This document shows, in pieces, positions 23,401 through 35,519 of a DNA stretch of 60,000 bases. Where the stretch lies: NCBI GenBank assembly GCA_950295325.1, contig OX485804.1, forward strand, positions 14,820,001 through 14,880,000, written 5' to 3'. A model generated the notes under the pieces. That model was not told where the DNA came from and ran no database searches. It saw only the letters and a program-made list of their open reading frames with translations. This stretch comes from Polytrichum commune. Its lineage: Eukaryota > Streptophyta > Polytrichopsida > Polytrichales > Polytrichaceae. The stretch's first letter is position 1, and each line of letters starts with the position of its first letter. Made by a program: the position numbers and the translations under genes.

Positions 23401-25139
23401 GCCGAGGTAGTAACCATACTACGGAGCAGCTAGACTAAGGGTAGTTAGGATGATGGGTTAGATAGGTAGTTAATTATCCGCGTAATCGGAGGTGCAATCG
23501 TGTGGGAAATTTGATAGAGGGTGAAAAGATAGTACCGATAGGGAAAAGCGTTTATCAACGCTTGTACTCACAATGTGGAATAAATTGGTGTGACTCAAGT
23601 TATGTGTGATGTCATGGGAATGAATGACGGAGGAAATGTAAACTAGTATGAATATGAATGTGATCGCCATACCCTCACCCGGACTAGGACGCTTAAGGGT
23701 GGGCGGTTTGGCCTCACAAGACCACACATTAAAGTTATGGAGGTCTGAAGTTGTTCGGGGCTTCAAGCCCCATCAACTAAGGGAAAATGTCTACTTGGCC
23801 CGAACTCTTATTAAAGAGACAAAAAGTTTTTTGATGGTGGGGTAGGACCCTGCCAAAAGTCCTAGAGGCTTATATGGGTGAGGCGGCATGGCTGGCCGAA
23901 CCCACTCGAGGCTGAACAACATGGCCTCCACATGCATTGGCCCAGCAATGGGACATAGTTGCCTAGTTTGGTTTGGGTTTGTTGAAGTGTTGCTCCGACA
24001 ACGCGATGATCAATTACAAATTGGATCTTCATGGATGGAAGTCCAAATCTAAACATTAGTTATCGATTAAGGGAAGAGTCTTGAATGCAAGAGTAGGAGG
24101 GTTGGTCCCCCTCCTATGGGCTAAGAGGTCTGCGGTACGGGGAGCTAAGCATTCGCATGGTGGAATGTGAAGGGTTAACGCTTGTGACCCTTGTTAGAAT
24201 TGAAAATTGACCAAGATTGTTAACGGGCGCTAGCAAGGGTTGTGAGAGATGGAGTGGTCATTTGATATAAACAAACATCATAAAACAAAATTATGAAGGT
24301 TTAAAGTTGTTGGAGCTTCTAGTCTTAGCAGTTGAAGGAAAATATCTCTTTGGCCCTAATTCTTAGAAGAGATATAAAAGTTTTCTTAACAGTGGGTAGG
24401 GACCCTGCCCAAAGTCCTAGAAGCTTATATGGGTGAGGCAGTGTTGCCAACTGATCCCACCCGAAACATATTTGACAACTATGCTTTAGTATGTTATAGT
24501 GTTGTTCCGGCAACATGACGATCAACGCAATATTGGACTGCCATGGATGGAAGTCCACATCTAACCATTGCCTACTTATTAAAAGAAGAGTCTCAAAAGC
24601 ATGAGTAGGAGGATTGGTCACCCAAATATGGATTAAGAGGTCTAAGGTATTGGGAGCTAACCATCCGCATGGATGGAATGTGAAGGGTTAGGGCTTGTGG
24701 CCCTTGCTAGAATTTAAAAACGGTTAAGATAATTAAAGAAAGCTAACAAGGGTTGCAACACGAGGTATCTGAGTGGGATTCTAATCTTTGAGCTAATATT
24801 TTAAAGGAGAGATGTCTATCAAACGTGTGGGTAACGATGGCTTCTAAAAAGTTGTGACGCGCAAAACGGAACAAGGATCATCATGTCCAAGAGGATTTGG
24901 ACCGCCCCCAACAATATTAGAAATCCATAGTTTTATTGTGTGATTTTTGTTTATATCAAGCAACCACTCTATCAACATTTATTCTATGCGTAAATGCCGA
25001 TGGAGTCTTTACTTACAACATTCAGCCAATTATTGAGGAAGTTAAGGTTGTTCTTATCTAGGCAATCATGGATACTACTCCCAAGTCATTACTATCGTAG
25101 GGCATTTTTTTTAGGTAGGCCCTAGTCAAATTACCATAT

Positions 25140-25400
25140 CTTCTAGAATTGGGAAGTTCTTAAGCATTCTAGAATTTGGACGCCATAAGCTATTTCATGC
25201 TTATGGCCTCACCCTCGTGACTCTTAGTCTTCGTGATGGAAGTTGTTCCCAACGCCCGGGGCCCTCATCCACACTAGGATGACTTGGGCCTTACCACCTA
25301 TGGCACCACAAGTCTCGGACGTCACTGTAGGGTTCCCCTTGTGCCCATGTTGTTGTGGGCATTTCTCATAGAGAGGTGCGTGACACACACACCCACCAAA
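25140..25400 (-). repeat. Inverted fragment of the ~0.9-kb repeat
   Basis: The minus strand carries the first two landmarks of the 18-24 kb repeat, including the caps of the GGGCACAAGGGG-AACCC block at about 25330 and the GAGTCACGAGGGTGAGGCCATAAGC block at about 25200. It is a partial unit in opposite orientation to the array. No coding capacity. Confidence 0.6.
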
Positions 25401-26560
25401 TGAAGTCGATGCCCTCATTGACTATACTTGTTGTCACAATATGCAGCTTCGGCGTCCACACCACATCCGGGGGGTTTTATCCATTTAGAATTGGATGGAT
25501 GAACCCTAGGAGTTGGGGAGGTGCTCCTAAAGTAAGAGGCCTCCTCTTTGGCTTGGCATTCTTGCCAAGTCAAGCCTTATGAGGGAGTGTGTGGAGAGAG
25601 ATTGTGTGAGGTGAAGATTGCATGTTGTTGTAATAAAGTATTGAGTTCTTCTCCCCTTACTTATACTCTTGGATTCTCCTGTGATGGAATGAAAGATAAC
25701 TTGACTCATTGTGTCCATTTGAATAGAGAATTAAAGCTCTTGCTAGGATTGTAGAGGGCGTGGAATTGCTATAAGATTGCAGTTGGCTCATTCTTTTTCC
25801 AAATCAAATTGTAAAAGATATTTGGCATAAGAGGATGTTTTTCTTTTCCTTTGGTTAAAAAAAATGAGAAACTTAAACAACCACATATTTGAATTATTAG
25901 GGTGCAAGTTGGACGACAACATGATTCAATTAGGAATTGTGATGCACAAGATTATCGAGGGATTACCACTGAGAATTGTTTGGTATGTTGAATTGCCATT
26001 CAACCTAAGAATAATTTTAAAAGTTGAATTGTACTTAGAAATACAAATTCCTGAGATTTTTGTAAAGAGGGAATTTTTAGATTGTAATGCAGGATGAGAG
26101 ATGTATATAATTGCAAATTTTTTTAATGGCAATATGGAACTTTCACGCTTGACTACCAACTGTAGATGGATGTTGGTTGTGCATGGTTAATTTTAATCTT
26201 TCCTTAAGTGTTATTTGCGAAAAATGATCTAGTGTTGTAATTGCATTGTTTTCCGTATTTTGTTGTGGTACCTTCCTCCGTAGTGGACTGTGTTGTTGGA
26301 AATTGTTGTTTCATTTTATGTCGTGCTAGTTTGTGATAGGATATCGTGGGGGTGAGATCGGAGTGATGACCAACATGTTCCTTGTTTGTGCACCAAGTAG
26401 GCGGTGTTTGTATTCCCTAATGGTGAAGCTATATTAATGACCAACAATCTATAAGGTTGTTGGTGGTTGTAGGTACATGTTGCCTTATATATATTTTTCC
26501 TTTATCTTGATACCAGATTAATATAGGTTGGTGGCTCCAGTGACCAGATTAACTATGGAT
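25401..26560. other. Intergenic, no gene recognised
   Basis: AT-rich, with only short open frames lacking recognisable domains (for example 25864-26097). No element termini were found. Confidence 0.4.
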
Positions 26561-26568
26561 TTATAGTT

Positions 26569-27830
26569 ATGAATTTGAGCCAACATTATTGTTCACCGTT
26601 TTCAGAAACATCGGAAAGTAGATCCTCTAACCTCTCGGACATTGAATCAGTGGTAGTACTCGATAAGGTTTTTCAGCCTACTTCGGCGTGGGGGACTACT
26701 ACTCGGTCTCACGTTGTCTATGTGAGAATTTTTGACGATATGAAGGAGAAGACACGAGAAGGAATATAGGACTGGTTTTCGGGTCGAGAATGAACCATTT
26801 TCCTGCAAAACTTGAAAATTTGGTTTAGAACGTGAATGAGGGAGAAACGTCAACACAATATCAGTTTTAATAATTGGTACGCCTTCAAATTTTTATCCCA
26901 AAATTTGGAGTACGAAGTTGTCCAGACTTATAAGCAGTGGGAAAATGCTCATTGGATGGAGCTGCACCAGATAGAATAAAACTGGTCGACTCGAGTGGAA
27001 TTGGTTTCCGCTTTAAAGGAAGGTATAACTTTGAGTTTGTTGGCCGTTTATGTGGTTAAGTCCGAGACATCGAAGGAAATATTTGTAGTGGATGTGGAGG
27101 GAGTTTCCTCTGGTGAGCCTAAGGAGAAGGTCCCTCCTCTTGCATCCACGAGTTTGTAGAGTCCAATCTTTTCATTATCATGTTATGCCCAAGTTGCCCA
27201 GACGGCCTGAGTTTCTTTAGGAACGCTGCCAGTTTTTAAGACTTTGCAAGCATTCATTTTCCATTTAGAATAAGAATACGCAAATTTCCGTTGGGATCAA
27301 ATACATCGGATATATGACTTCAAACAAGAGAATGACAATATACCTCGTTCCATGTACATGAGGTTATTGAGGTTTTCCAAAGAGTATGGAGGTGTTTTTA
27401 TAGAGAGTCAATTGGTGAAGGTTTTTTTGGCAAAAATTGACAAATTCTTCCTTAATTTAGCGTTGCCCAAGATTATTATGGATTATGGTGGTCGAACAAC
27501 ACTCGCAGAGGCATTCGCCATTGTAGAGCAGTGTGATCATACGTTGTGTTAGTACAATGTCACTTACTTGGTGTCATTGCTAGTGAATTGTAGCAAATCC
27601 CGGAAGACTTCGGTCGCGGCTACAAGATTAGCAGAAGCGGAGGTGGACAACACCTTATACTGGTAGTATTATGAGGAGTCGGGCCACGCTAAGAAGGATT
27701 GTCCCTCAAAGCAAAGGAAGGCCCAAACTGTGAAAAAACCAAAGTGGAAAACAATTGTCTCCGCTAAGGATTCGGCGAAATCAAACAACTTACCAAACAT
27801 GGGAGTCATCTAATTACTTACCAAACATCT
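26569..27830 (+). pseudogene. Retrotransposon gag remnant
   Basis: Fragments in several frames resemble a Gag. The segment 27340-27550 includes VKVFLAKIDKFFLNLALPK and AEAFAIVEQCDHTLC. About 100 codons later 27655-27720 reads YW-stop-YYEESGHAKKDCPSKQ, a decayed CCHC zinc knuckle in which the first two cysteine positions are altered. It has stops at 26767, 27550 and within the knuckle. No adjoining pol gene was found before the next element begins at 28876. It may belong to a different gypsy lineage from the other two. Confidence 0.55.
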
Positions 27831-28875
27831 GAAATTCTAATTCACGTATTAATTACTAAGGCAAATTTTCTCTCAAAATTGCCACCAATTCTCTATCAAG
27901 GATGAGTTGGGATCTCCTGGGTTGCCTACAGTAATTACTCAACATGATCAAATTATTTCCAACTTGCGATCAACTTGCGCCAAAAAATAACTTGTAAATG
28001 GAGTCACCACCCTTCATGTGGTTGTCGGGTTGCCTCTCTACATGATGAAGTCTTTATGGATTAAGTAAATGTAGAATAATATTGCATTCTCTGTTGGATT
28101 ATAAGAAAGAGTTCGAGGTCCCTGGTCCAACAAAGCTATTCAAAAAGATGGTCTATTGATCAATGGATTGACAAGAAATGCTTCAAGCAAGGCAAGTACC
28201 GTTCATTCTCACTTGATGATCATTTGCTCTAGATATGATCAACAACATGATGGGATAGAACAATGCCCAATTGACACCCATGTTGTGGTCTCGAAGCACG
28301 TACAAAATCCTCTCCTTCAAAAAAAATCATTGTTCATCTACGTAAGGCAAAGCATATCTCCAATTGCTTCCATCTAATCATCACTTCTATTGCAAATAAA
28401 AAATGTGAAGCTTAACATGGAACTAAAGACATTTGTGTAAATGTTGAGGTCAAATACAAAATGAAACTTTGACATCTATGAAAATGCCAAGATCAAATAT
28501 GGAAACATGGTGGCAACTGTAGTGACTACACAAAAAATTGAAGCATTCCTAAATGTCAATAGATAGCAAATGCTTGCTCCAAAAAAACTACAAAACAATA
28601 CCAAACACCGGAAGCCAACCTCTAGAAACAAACATGGGTTCCCTTTACTGATGATTTTTTTTTAAAGTTCACAATTATCGCCAAAATCTTGCCCCAGATG
28701 AAAAACCTTTGAAGTCTATAAAATCGCTGAGGTTAAATACGGGAATGTGATAACAACTAATGCGATTACACCAAAATTTGATGCATTGCAAATGCAACAG
28801 CCCTTTGCCCTAAAACATTCCAAAACAAAACAAAAAACCAAAAACCTCACCTCCAAAGACAAGTATAGACTGCGA
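27831..28875. other. Intergenic with an imperfect direct duplication
   Basis: About 28477-28650 and 28690-28870 are diverged copies of one another: both have GAGGTTAAATACGG/GATCAAATATGG, then a GTGA/TTACACAAAAA-TTGA-GCATT block, then CCTCACCTC/CCAACCTCTA and AGACAAG/AAACAAACATGG. No gene is visible. Confidence 0.4.
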
Positions 28876-29006
28876 TGTCGTGAAGCAAAATTTTACAAGA
28901 TCTAAAATAAAAATAAAAATAAAAATTTTATTTCATTTGATTTCACAAAAATGTTAGTAAAATAAAATAAAAGTTAGGAGTGATCACCTAGTTGTCTAGA
29001 GAGAGT

Positions 29007-29240
29007 GAGTTGTCTAAAATTAGTTGTTAAACATTAGATAATGGATAGTTATCTATAGAAAGTTGCCTAAAAGATAATGAGTTGTCTAAAGGTAGTTGTT
29101 AGAAGTTAGATAGTTGATACTTATCTATAGGGAGTTGCCTAAAGGATAGTGAGTTGTTTAAAGTTAGTTGTTAAAAGTTAGATAGTTGATAGTTATCTAT
29201 AGAGAGTTGCCTAAAAGATAGTGAGTTGTCTTAAGTTAGT
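29007..29240 (+). repeat. 72-bp tandem repeats in the 5' LTR
   Basis: Three full imperfect copies and a partial one, each beginning GAGTTGTCTAAA and containing TAGTTATCTATAGAGAGTTG. They sit upstream of the LTR's TATA box, where enhancer repeats are often found in LTRs. Confidence 0.88.
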
Positions 29241-29261
29241 TATATGGTTGTCTAAAATGTG

Positions 29262-29283
29262 AGTGGATATATAAAGGTGGGGG
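29262..29283 (+). promoter_or_regulatory. LTR TATA box (5' LTR)
   Basis: GTGGATATATAAAGGTGGGG lies just downstream of the LTR tandem repeats and is conserved at 37224-37245 in the 3' LTR. Position and sequence fit the core promoter of the element. Confidence 0.6.
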
Positions 29284-29556
29284 GAAGGAAATCTTCTTCC
29301 CCTTTGAATAGTTTCATTTTTCTCATGACTCCATCAAGACTGTCAAATTTCAAGTTTTGATTTTCTCCATCCTTAATTCAATCCAGTTGTAGCTACAAAC
29401 TCCGTGTTTTCCCATTGCAAAGTTCTCTATACGATATTTTTGTGCTTCCACTGAGAGCCGCTTTGGGGCAACTAGGTTGGTTAGGGCATAATGGGGGATA
29501 ATGAAGAGGCTATGAAAGGGAGGCAGAACATGGTATATATTTTATAAGCATTAGTC

Positions 29557-30782
29557 ATGTTTATGGAGCAGAATAAAAGAAATTTTGGTAGTCATAAGGC
29601 TACGAAAGCCCTCAAAGGTGTTGTTGATAAAGTTAGTAGATTCAAAAGGTACGATATTACAATTTTCTTGAGGACATATGTTTGTGAGATAGAGGTGCAT
29701 CAAGTAGAAGAGGTTCGTATAATGCAGAGTTTTGACTAAGTTGTGGTTCCCAAAATTCGTGAGAGAATTCGGAAAGATGCCAATGTGACGGGGGAAAGTT
29801 AGCATGCGAGCGGAGAGCGGAGAACTCAATTTGGGACATGAATTGAGAGGAAAAATGCACCTATAACCGCGGGATTTAGGGGAAAACATCGAACTATTTT
29901 TAGGAACTTTTAAGAGTTAGGGACTACATTTGAAGAGTGTTTGAGAGATGAATATTTTGATGAAGATATTGAGAGAATGAATAAGAATTTTTTTTGATTC
30001 GGTGGAGTAACAACCGAGGAATGAGATGGATCCAAACAAGTTATTGAGAGAGTATGAGAAAAAAATACACCCAGTTGCCGTTGGCAGAGAGGCGCCTGCT
30101 TGACATAGGAAAGGCATAGCTGTTTTTGCAAGCGGTTGATGATGCACTACATGATAGGCTTCTTTTGCTTCTAGGAGATGGAACCATTGAAGGTGGTTTT
30201 AGAATTGATTGGAGGAAGGTGGAGGAGACAATGATTCTCATGGCCAAACAACAACGGGTAAAAACTAGAGGATTAGGGGGGAGATTGAAACCAACGTCAA
30301 GAATTGATGTGAAGGTTCTTGCAACAAATTTGCCACCCTCTAATCCGTCAACAATTTCAAAGGGTAAGACCTTAGATGAAGGAACCTTCGAGGAATTAAT
30401 GAGAGGCATGAGAAAACTAAGGTAGAGGTGGGTGTTTTGACAAAAAAACACAAAGTTATACTTTGCACGACCCATTGAAGGACCAAAATGGTTTGTGATG
30501 AGGTGTATTTGGTATGATGATCCAAATCACAAATGAGGTGATTGTGGGTCGTATATTGATGCCATGAAGAGAGATATTTTTACCTTTCAAGAATGTACAA
30601 TCAGGGATGCTACAAAAGATGACACTAACTTTGGGAGAGGAGGCATGAGAAAATTGATGGATGATAAATTGGGGAGGAACAATTTATCATGCGGTAAGGA
30701 GGTTGATTCTTATACAATTGAGATTGAGCATAAAATGGAAATCTCTATGCATGTATCTAGAGAAGTGATGGTGAGGGGTGCA
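29557..30782 (+). pseudogene. Gag remnant of the gypsy element, N-terminal part
   Basis: The first open piece (29557-29739) reads through KATKALKGVVDKVSRFKRYD and TIFLRTYVCEIEVHQVEEV, a Gag N-terminal pattern seen in one plant gypsy group. It ends in TAA/TAG-type stops and continues in the same general frame as KIRERIRKDANV. Another open piece at 30126-30425 covers a linker. The remnant ends at 30782, where the solo LTR insertion begins; the rest resumes at 32029. Confidence 0.55.
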
Positions 30783-32028
30783 TGTCAGCCATAAACCCCC
30801 ATCCTTATGCGTCTTAGTCCGGGTGAGAGCCTAGGGCTCACATACTCTTCATTTACTTCAATCAGCCATCCACCCTGCAGCACCGGTTGAACCCAACCTT
30901 GTCTTCTATCCACCTCCCAGTGGAGCCCTCCCTAGGCAGTCACGGAATTCAGCTCTCTGTCCTCCTTTGATGTTGGAATTATGGCAGCCCTCAGTTGGCC
31001 CAACTCCATACCCAACTCTCTCCTGGAATTTTCACTCTACCTCTCTCTGTCCGAATTCTGCCCTCGTGCCGAACTCAGTGAATCCCCAAACCTTCACCCA
31101 TATTTTGTATTCCTTTTTTATGTGCTCCAGAGCTTCAATTGGGAGCGCGGTTTGGCTCCTTCGGCATCCACCATCCCACATTAACGCTACTGCCCCCAAT
31201 GGGATAAATTCACCTCCAGGGCAGCTGCCTCATCCCTCACTCTTTTCCATTGATGTGAAAACAACTGCATTGCTCAATTCTAAACTCCAGATGTCACACA
31301 TTTCTCTTGTGCCCAAACCTTGGAGGGATTCACCAACCCCTTTTCAGTAGCGTTCCCATCGATTAGTCTTCTTGTCCCCTCCTTCCTTCGGTGCATCCTT
31401 TCAATCCGCTCACTGACTAGTGCTCTTGGCATTTAGCCTTCAAATGTAGTCTCTCACTCTCAGCTGGGATTCGCAACCATTTCCACTCAGCGCCAAGTCC
31501 ACTTCAATGGATTCCAGCACCTCCAGTTGCAGCCTCTCACCCACTGTTGCCTCCATCGATCCCCTGATGTCGCCGCATCCCCACACACACGGGCCTTTGC
31601 TCCCTGGAAGCTCTCTGTTCTATTGCGAGAGTAACCGTCTGCCCACTGCCGTAGCCTACCCAGCTCGACAGAGCCGAAGCCTAGAAAATCCCAGGACCAA
31701 ACCTTGCCAACACCGATCCCAAGAGCTATTCCCATACTCTGGTTCCCATCCTAAAATGGACAACAACTAATCCTAATTGAATCAACATAAACCCAATCTA
31801 CAGAAGGCCTAAACCCCTAAGCTTAATAAATCCAACGTCTAACTACTAGATAATTCATTTTTCCCTTCAGCACTAAAAAACTAACAACTACACTCTTAAT
31901 TCAATTTAACTCCAAACTAAAAGTCCTCACACTTTTTATGTTTTTTGAATAATTGCAATAACATCAAAGCCTAATTTTAATAGATTCAGAGGGTTAAAAA
32001 CACATGTGGACACCATATTGGGCTCACA
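30783..32028 (+). mobile_element. Solo LTR, family S, inserted in gag of the gypsy element
   Basis: Starts TGTCAGCCATAAACCCCCAT and ends GGGCTCACA, so TG...CA. It is flanked by exact 5-bp duplications GTGCA at 30778-30782 and 32029-32033. The Gag frame before it (ending VSREVMVRG) resumes after it as QTIRRLTGWDDQVD, confirming an insertion. The interior is C/T-rich with open frames of 127 and 67 codons that lack any known domain. The block with TTAGTCCGGGTGAGA near its start is shared by all four family S copies in the window. Confidence 0.9.
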
Positions 32029-32033
32029 GTGCA

Positions 32034-32330
32034 CAAACCATAAGAAGACTGACTGGGTGGGATGACCAAGTTGATGCAACCACTATCAAAGCATATTTGA
32101 TGAGTGAATATGGAGAGAAAGGGCCTTGTAATGCATTAGTGGGGGTCAAAAGGGGCATGATTGGGGAAGAAGAAGAAAGGGACAAGCCAACTAACAATAG
32201 AGAGTCTAAGCGGTTGAAAAATTGCTCCAGAAGAAGGACTCACAAACAACACAAGGCAAGGCATGAACCAAGACCATAATCTACTTCACGTCAAGGAACT
32301 GATGTTCCACTACCAAAGAAGAAATGAGAA
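32034..32330 (+). pseudogene. Gag remnant of the gypsy element, C-terminal part
   Basis: After the solo LTR the frame continues QTIRRLTGWDDQVDATTIKA and runs about 80 codons to a stop at 32279. The product is Lys/Arg/Glu-rich at its end, typical for the Gag C-terminus of this element group. No zinc knuckle is visible. Confidence 0.55.
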
Positions 32331-32636
32331 GAGAGGATGAGTAATAACAAAAAAACCAAGGAATGAGACAATACCAAGGGAATGGGTAAGGCACCGGCCT
32401 ATAAATTCCAATATCATATTGAGTCCTCAGTTGATTTGAAGGGTATTTTGGAGGAAAAGATTTTAAATGCCAAAGTTGAATTTACTCTGAGAGAAACTCT
32501 TGGTATTGCCAAGTAAGGGTTTTATGAGCTTATCATCGATGTGATAAAGAGGAAGATGCAAATAACAACGAAAATAATGATGATAAAGGCATTAGATTGT
32601 CTGGTGACGAAAGAATAAGATGATGAGATTAGATAA

Positions 32637-32969
32637 ATGTTCGTCTTAAAATGTGATAGTATAACTAGTAATGACAAAATCAAAGAACATGAGGTCATTT
32701 ATTTGGAGAACAACAAGGAAAAGGGAGACACTAATAAAAGCCAAACAAATAAGATTACAATAGAGGCACGAGTATCACAATGTGAAATTGATATAAATTT
32801 GAAGAGTGATGGTGATGTGTGGACAATTTATACTCATCCATTTTGGGTAAGATCTACTCTAGAAGCATGTGTGAAAATTGGTAGCTTTGAAAAGCCAATC
32901 TTAGCATTGATAGATTATGGCTCTGAGATTAATATCGTGTTCAAAAAGATTTATGAGAAATGCAAATGA
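32637..32969 (+). pseudogene. Aspartic protease remnant of the gypsy element
   Basis: The 110-codon frame ends with KPILALIDYGSEINIVFKKI, the retropepsin active-site region. The catalytic Asp is kept, but the next residue is Tyr where the family usually has a small or polar residue. A stop follows at 32967. The protein would have cleaved the polyprotein; this copy is interrupted. Confidence 0.7.
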
Positions 32970-33883
32970 CCAATTGATACCAACCATAAATGGGTGTTGA
33001 GAGTTGCCAACGATGAAAGATATAATCTTTATGGAGCATATCCAATAATGGGCATCAAAATTGGAGACGTGGAGGTAGAGCATATATAACTTCTTTGTAC
33101 AAAATCAATGAAGTTATCAAGCCATCTTGGGACAACCATATATCACTATAACAAGGATGGAGACCAAGGGATTGAATGATGGCTCACAATATGTCATGAT
33201 TTGTAGTATTGATAGAAGGAGGTCAATCGAATTTTTCACAGTAAGGCCAGATCACGAGAGGCATAGAGATTAACTTAGATAAACTCCTACGGTCTATAAG
33301 CATGATGATTTTTTGGGTTTTTAGATTGCACACGTGGAGGGTAGGGTGTCATGGGTGCAAGGAAACTATTTAGTACAGCAAGCCCCAGTGTACAAAGAAG
33401 TGGTTATAGGATTTGGAATTTAACAGAAGATGGTTTTGTGAGTTTACAGAAGGTAGAGAATTTGGATTCTGCATGTAAACGATCCATTAAAAAATAAAAA
33501 ATAAACTAAAAAGAGTTGGTGTGATTTTGAATGATAAGAGTATTTTTGGAGTTTTTTGGAAAAGAAAGATTTTCAGATAATGTTTTATAATTTTGGAGAC
33601 TTTGCAAGGAGATGATACGTCTTGTATCCAATTAGTGGTGGAGATTCATTCAATCAGGATGTATGAAGAGACATTGAAATTTGCTACGGAATCAATGATG
33701 GTTGGGAGTTATGGCTTGGAAACTAAGACAATGGTGAACACCAAATATAAAACCATGGCTAAGAAGGTGAAGCCAGTGACAACACAACTCTCACCGAACT
33801 CCGAAAACCATATTAAGAAGGTTGAAGAAGAACCTAGATTGAGGGGAATAAGATAAATTGGACACAAGTTTACACAAAAAACA

Positions 33884-34850
33884 TTGACCATATTAAAAAT
33901 TGGAGTGGATGACGTTTTGAATGAAGCTGAGAAGACAAAGTTCCGGGAAATGATCTTCAAGCATGGTAAGACTTTTGCTTCTTCGCCGGATGAAATTGGA
34001 TGTGTTAATCTAAAGATTGTTGTTTTAATGGTTATTTTTACTGTTCCATATGAGCCTTGGGATTTAAAGCCAATTCATGTACCAAGAGCCTTGCTACCTA
34101 AGTTGGTGAATTTATTGAAGGAGAAGTTGCAGATGGGAATACTGAAACCATCTATGGCTCCATATTCCAATAGTTGGTTTACAGTGCCAAAAAAAACTTG
34201 GAGCTTTGTGGTTTATCCAAGATATGCAGCCGGCTAACAAGGTGACAATTAGAAACAAAAGATTGAGAATGATTGTAGATGAGATTGTTGAGGCATTTGC
34301 ATGGCATGCAATCTATTCTATTAGAGATTTTTATTTTGGTTATTATCAGTTTCAGGTTGCATTAGAGATGCATGGATCTAACAATCATGAAGACCCCAAT
34401 AAGACTTGTAAGAATGTGTACATTGTCTCAAGGTGCCATTAATTTAGTAGCTCATATGTAAAGTACCATGAATAGAATCATGAGCGAATTCATGCTTGAG
34501 AAGATCATTCCTTTTGTGTATGACAAACCTATCAAAGACTGCAAAGAATATGTCAGATACTTCACATTGGATGCGGATGGATGCAGAAGATTTGTGAAAG
34601 ATCACATTGAAAATGTGGAGAAGATTTTGAAAAGGCTTGAAGAGGTGGATCTAACATTATCCATTCACAAGTCCAAATTTGGAGTTGATGAGATTTTGGT
34701 AATTGGACATTTGTATGGGAGGTATGGACGAAACCCAACCCTGACAAAATTGATGTTATTACTAGAATGAAGATATGCAGTAGCATTACTAAAGTGAGAA
34801 GGTTTTTGGAAGCTTGTGTATTTTATCAAATTTGGATTCTACACTTTGTC
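33884..34850 (+). pseudogene. Reverse transcriptase remnant of the gypsy element
   Basis: Three pieces in shifting frames cover the RT domain. 33884-34237 has the N-terminal fingers (IHVPRALLPKLVNLLKEKLQ then MGILKPSMAPYSNSWFTVPK). 34206-34442 continues with FIQDMQPANKVTIRNK and IYSIRDFYFGYYQFQVALE, the block with the first catalytic Asp. 34468-34770 covers the region after it; the position of the family's catalytic Asp pair reads FVYDKP, so one Asp is lost. The stretch LTLSIHKSKFGVDEILVIGH ends the domain. Frameshifts at about 34200 and 34440 and loss of the Asp pair make it non-functional. Confidence 0.88.
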
Positions 34851-34946
34851 CTCATAGCTGAACTATAATATAATTTTTTGAGGAAAAATACCAAATTTAG
34901 ATGGGGGTAAAAACAAGAGTTAGATATGGAAAGTCTGTAGAAGATT

Positions 34947-35342
34947 TTGAAATTGCGACGGATCTTGAGGCAAGTTGACTATAATTGCGACAGACTAGTT
35001 GTTGTTACTGTTGATACAGGCCCAATTGCTATTGGTTGGACTATTGATCAAGATGGTGTAGAAGGGAGAAGGCTTGTCATCAGGTTTGGAGCAAGAATTC
35101 TCACAGATAGACAAAGAAGATATCCGCAAATGACGAGGGAGCTTTTGGGAGCATTAACAACTATCAAAGCATATAGAAATTATATAATTAGAGCCAATAT
35201 AGTGTTGGAAATTGATTTCTTATCGTTATTAGGAATGATTGCCAACTGTTCTACTTTTGATATTGTAATGCTGAGGTGGATTGCCTACATTAGATCAGTG
35301 AATATTGTCTTGATGCACGTTTATGGGGGAAAAAAATTGTAG
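34947..35342 (+). pseudogene. RNase H remnant of the gypsy element
   Basis: The 131-codon frame includes VTVDTGPIAIGWTIDQDG, RLVIRFGARILTDRQRRYPQ and RELLGALTTIKAYRNYIIRA, matching the RNase H region of Ty3/gypsy pol, which removes the RNA strand during reverse transcription. The later LEIDFLSLLGMIANCS keeps the conserved block but with Ile/Phe around the acidic residue. The frame ends at a TAG. Confidence 0.8.
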
Positions 35343-35519
35343 CATATATGCTATCAAGAGGTAGATTTAATTGTGAAGAGGAGATGAAGACGGTAGAATT
35401 TGGTGAAGATGACGAGGATGAGGAATATGGCTATGTGCATCCTACTAATGGTGCAAATTCAAGTAGTGAAGATTAGTCTTACGACTATTTGTTAAGAGAT
35501 AGTTTGTTGTGGAAAATGC

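Larger units (their letters stand above)
22579..23718 (-). mobile_element. Solo LTR, family S, minus orientation
   Basis: On the minus strand it starts TGTGAGGCCAAACCGCCCAC and ends GGGCTCATA, matching the copy at 42028-43443 along most of its length. The flanks are TGACC on the left and AGACC on the right, a 5-bp duplication with one mismatch. It separates two landmarks of the surrounding repeat unit that are adjacent in other units. Internal features are a (TG)n run near 22961 and a tandem minisatellite at 23115-23400. No coding capacity. Confidence 0.75.
18170..24790 (+). repeat. Array of ~0.9-kb non-coding repeat units, one split by two solo LTRs
   Basis: Eight landmarks recur in fixed order: a GAAACACCATGGGCA block, a GGAGACTA-GTCA block, an AGGAGATATGGCAATTTGA block, a TACTTGCCC-AATG-GGCAAGT block, a GGGGCTTCA-GCCCCAA block, a GGCTTATATGGGTGAGGC block, a CGATGATCA-TTGGA block, and a TGACCCTTG-TAGAATTGA block. 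Units are at about 18170-18985, 19015-20110, 20120-20340 (partial), 20345-24240 and 24245-24790 (partial). Period between the first two is about 900 bp. The 20345-24240 unit is interrupted by insertions at 20667-22424 and 22579-23718. No protein is encoded. These could be multiplied LTR sequence or a young satellite. Confidence 0.75.
28876..29441 (+). repeat. 5' LTR of the gypsy element
   Basis: Starts TGTCGTGAAGCAAAATTTTA, same as the 3' LTR apart from one base. It carries three full ~72-bp tandem units (29007-29225) plus a partial fourth, then a TATA box (GGATATATAAAGG at about 29267). The right end is placed where similarity to the 3' LTR stops after CTCTATACGATAT. The 3' copy has one more tandem unit, which explains the length difference. 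Confidence 0.85.

Noticed and set aside
30967-31350. 127-codon open frame inside a solo LTR
   Set aside because: C/T-rich LTR sequence with Pro/Ser-rich product and no domain; not conserved in the other family S copies as far as I can see.
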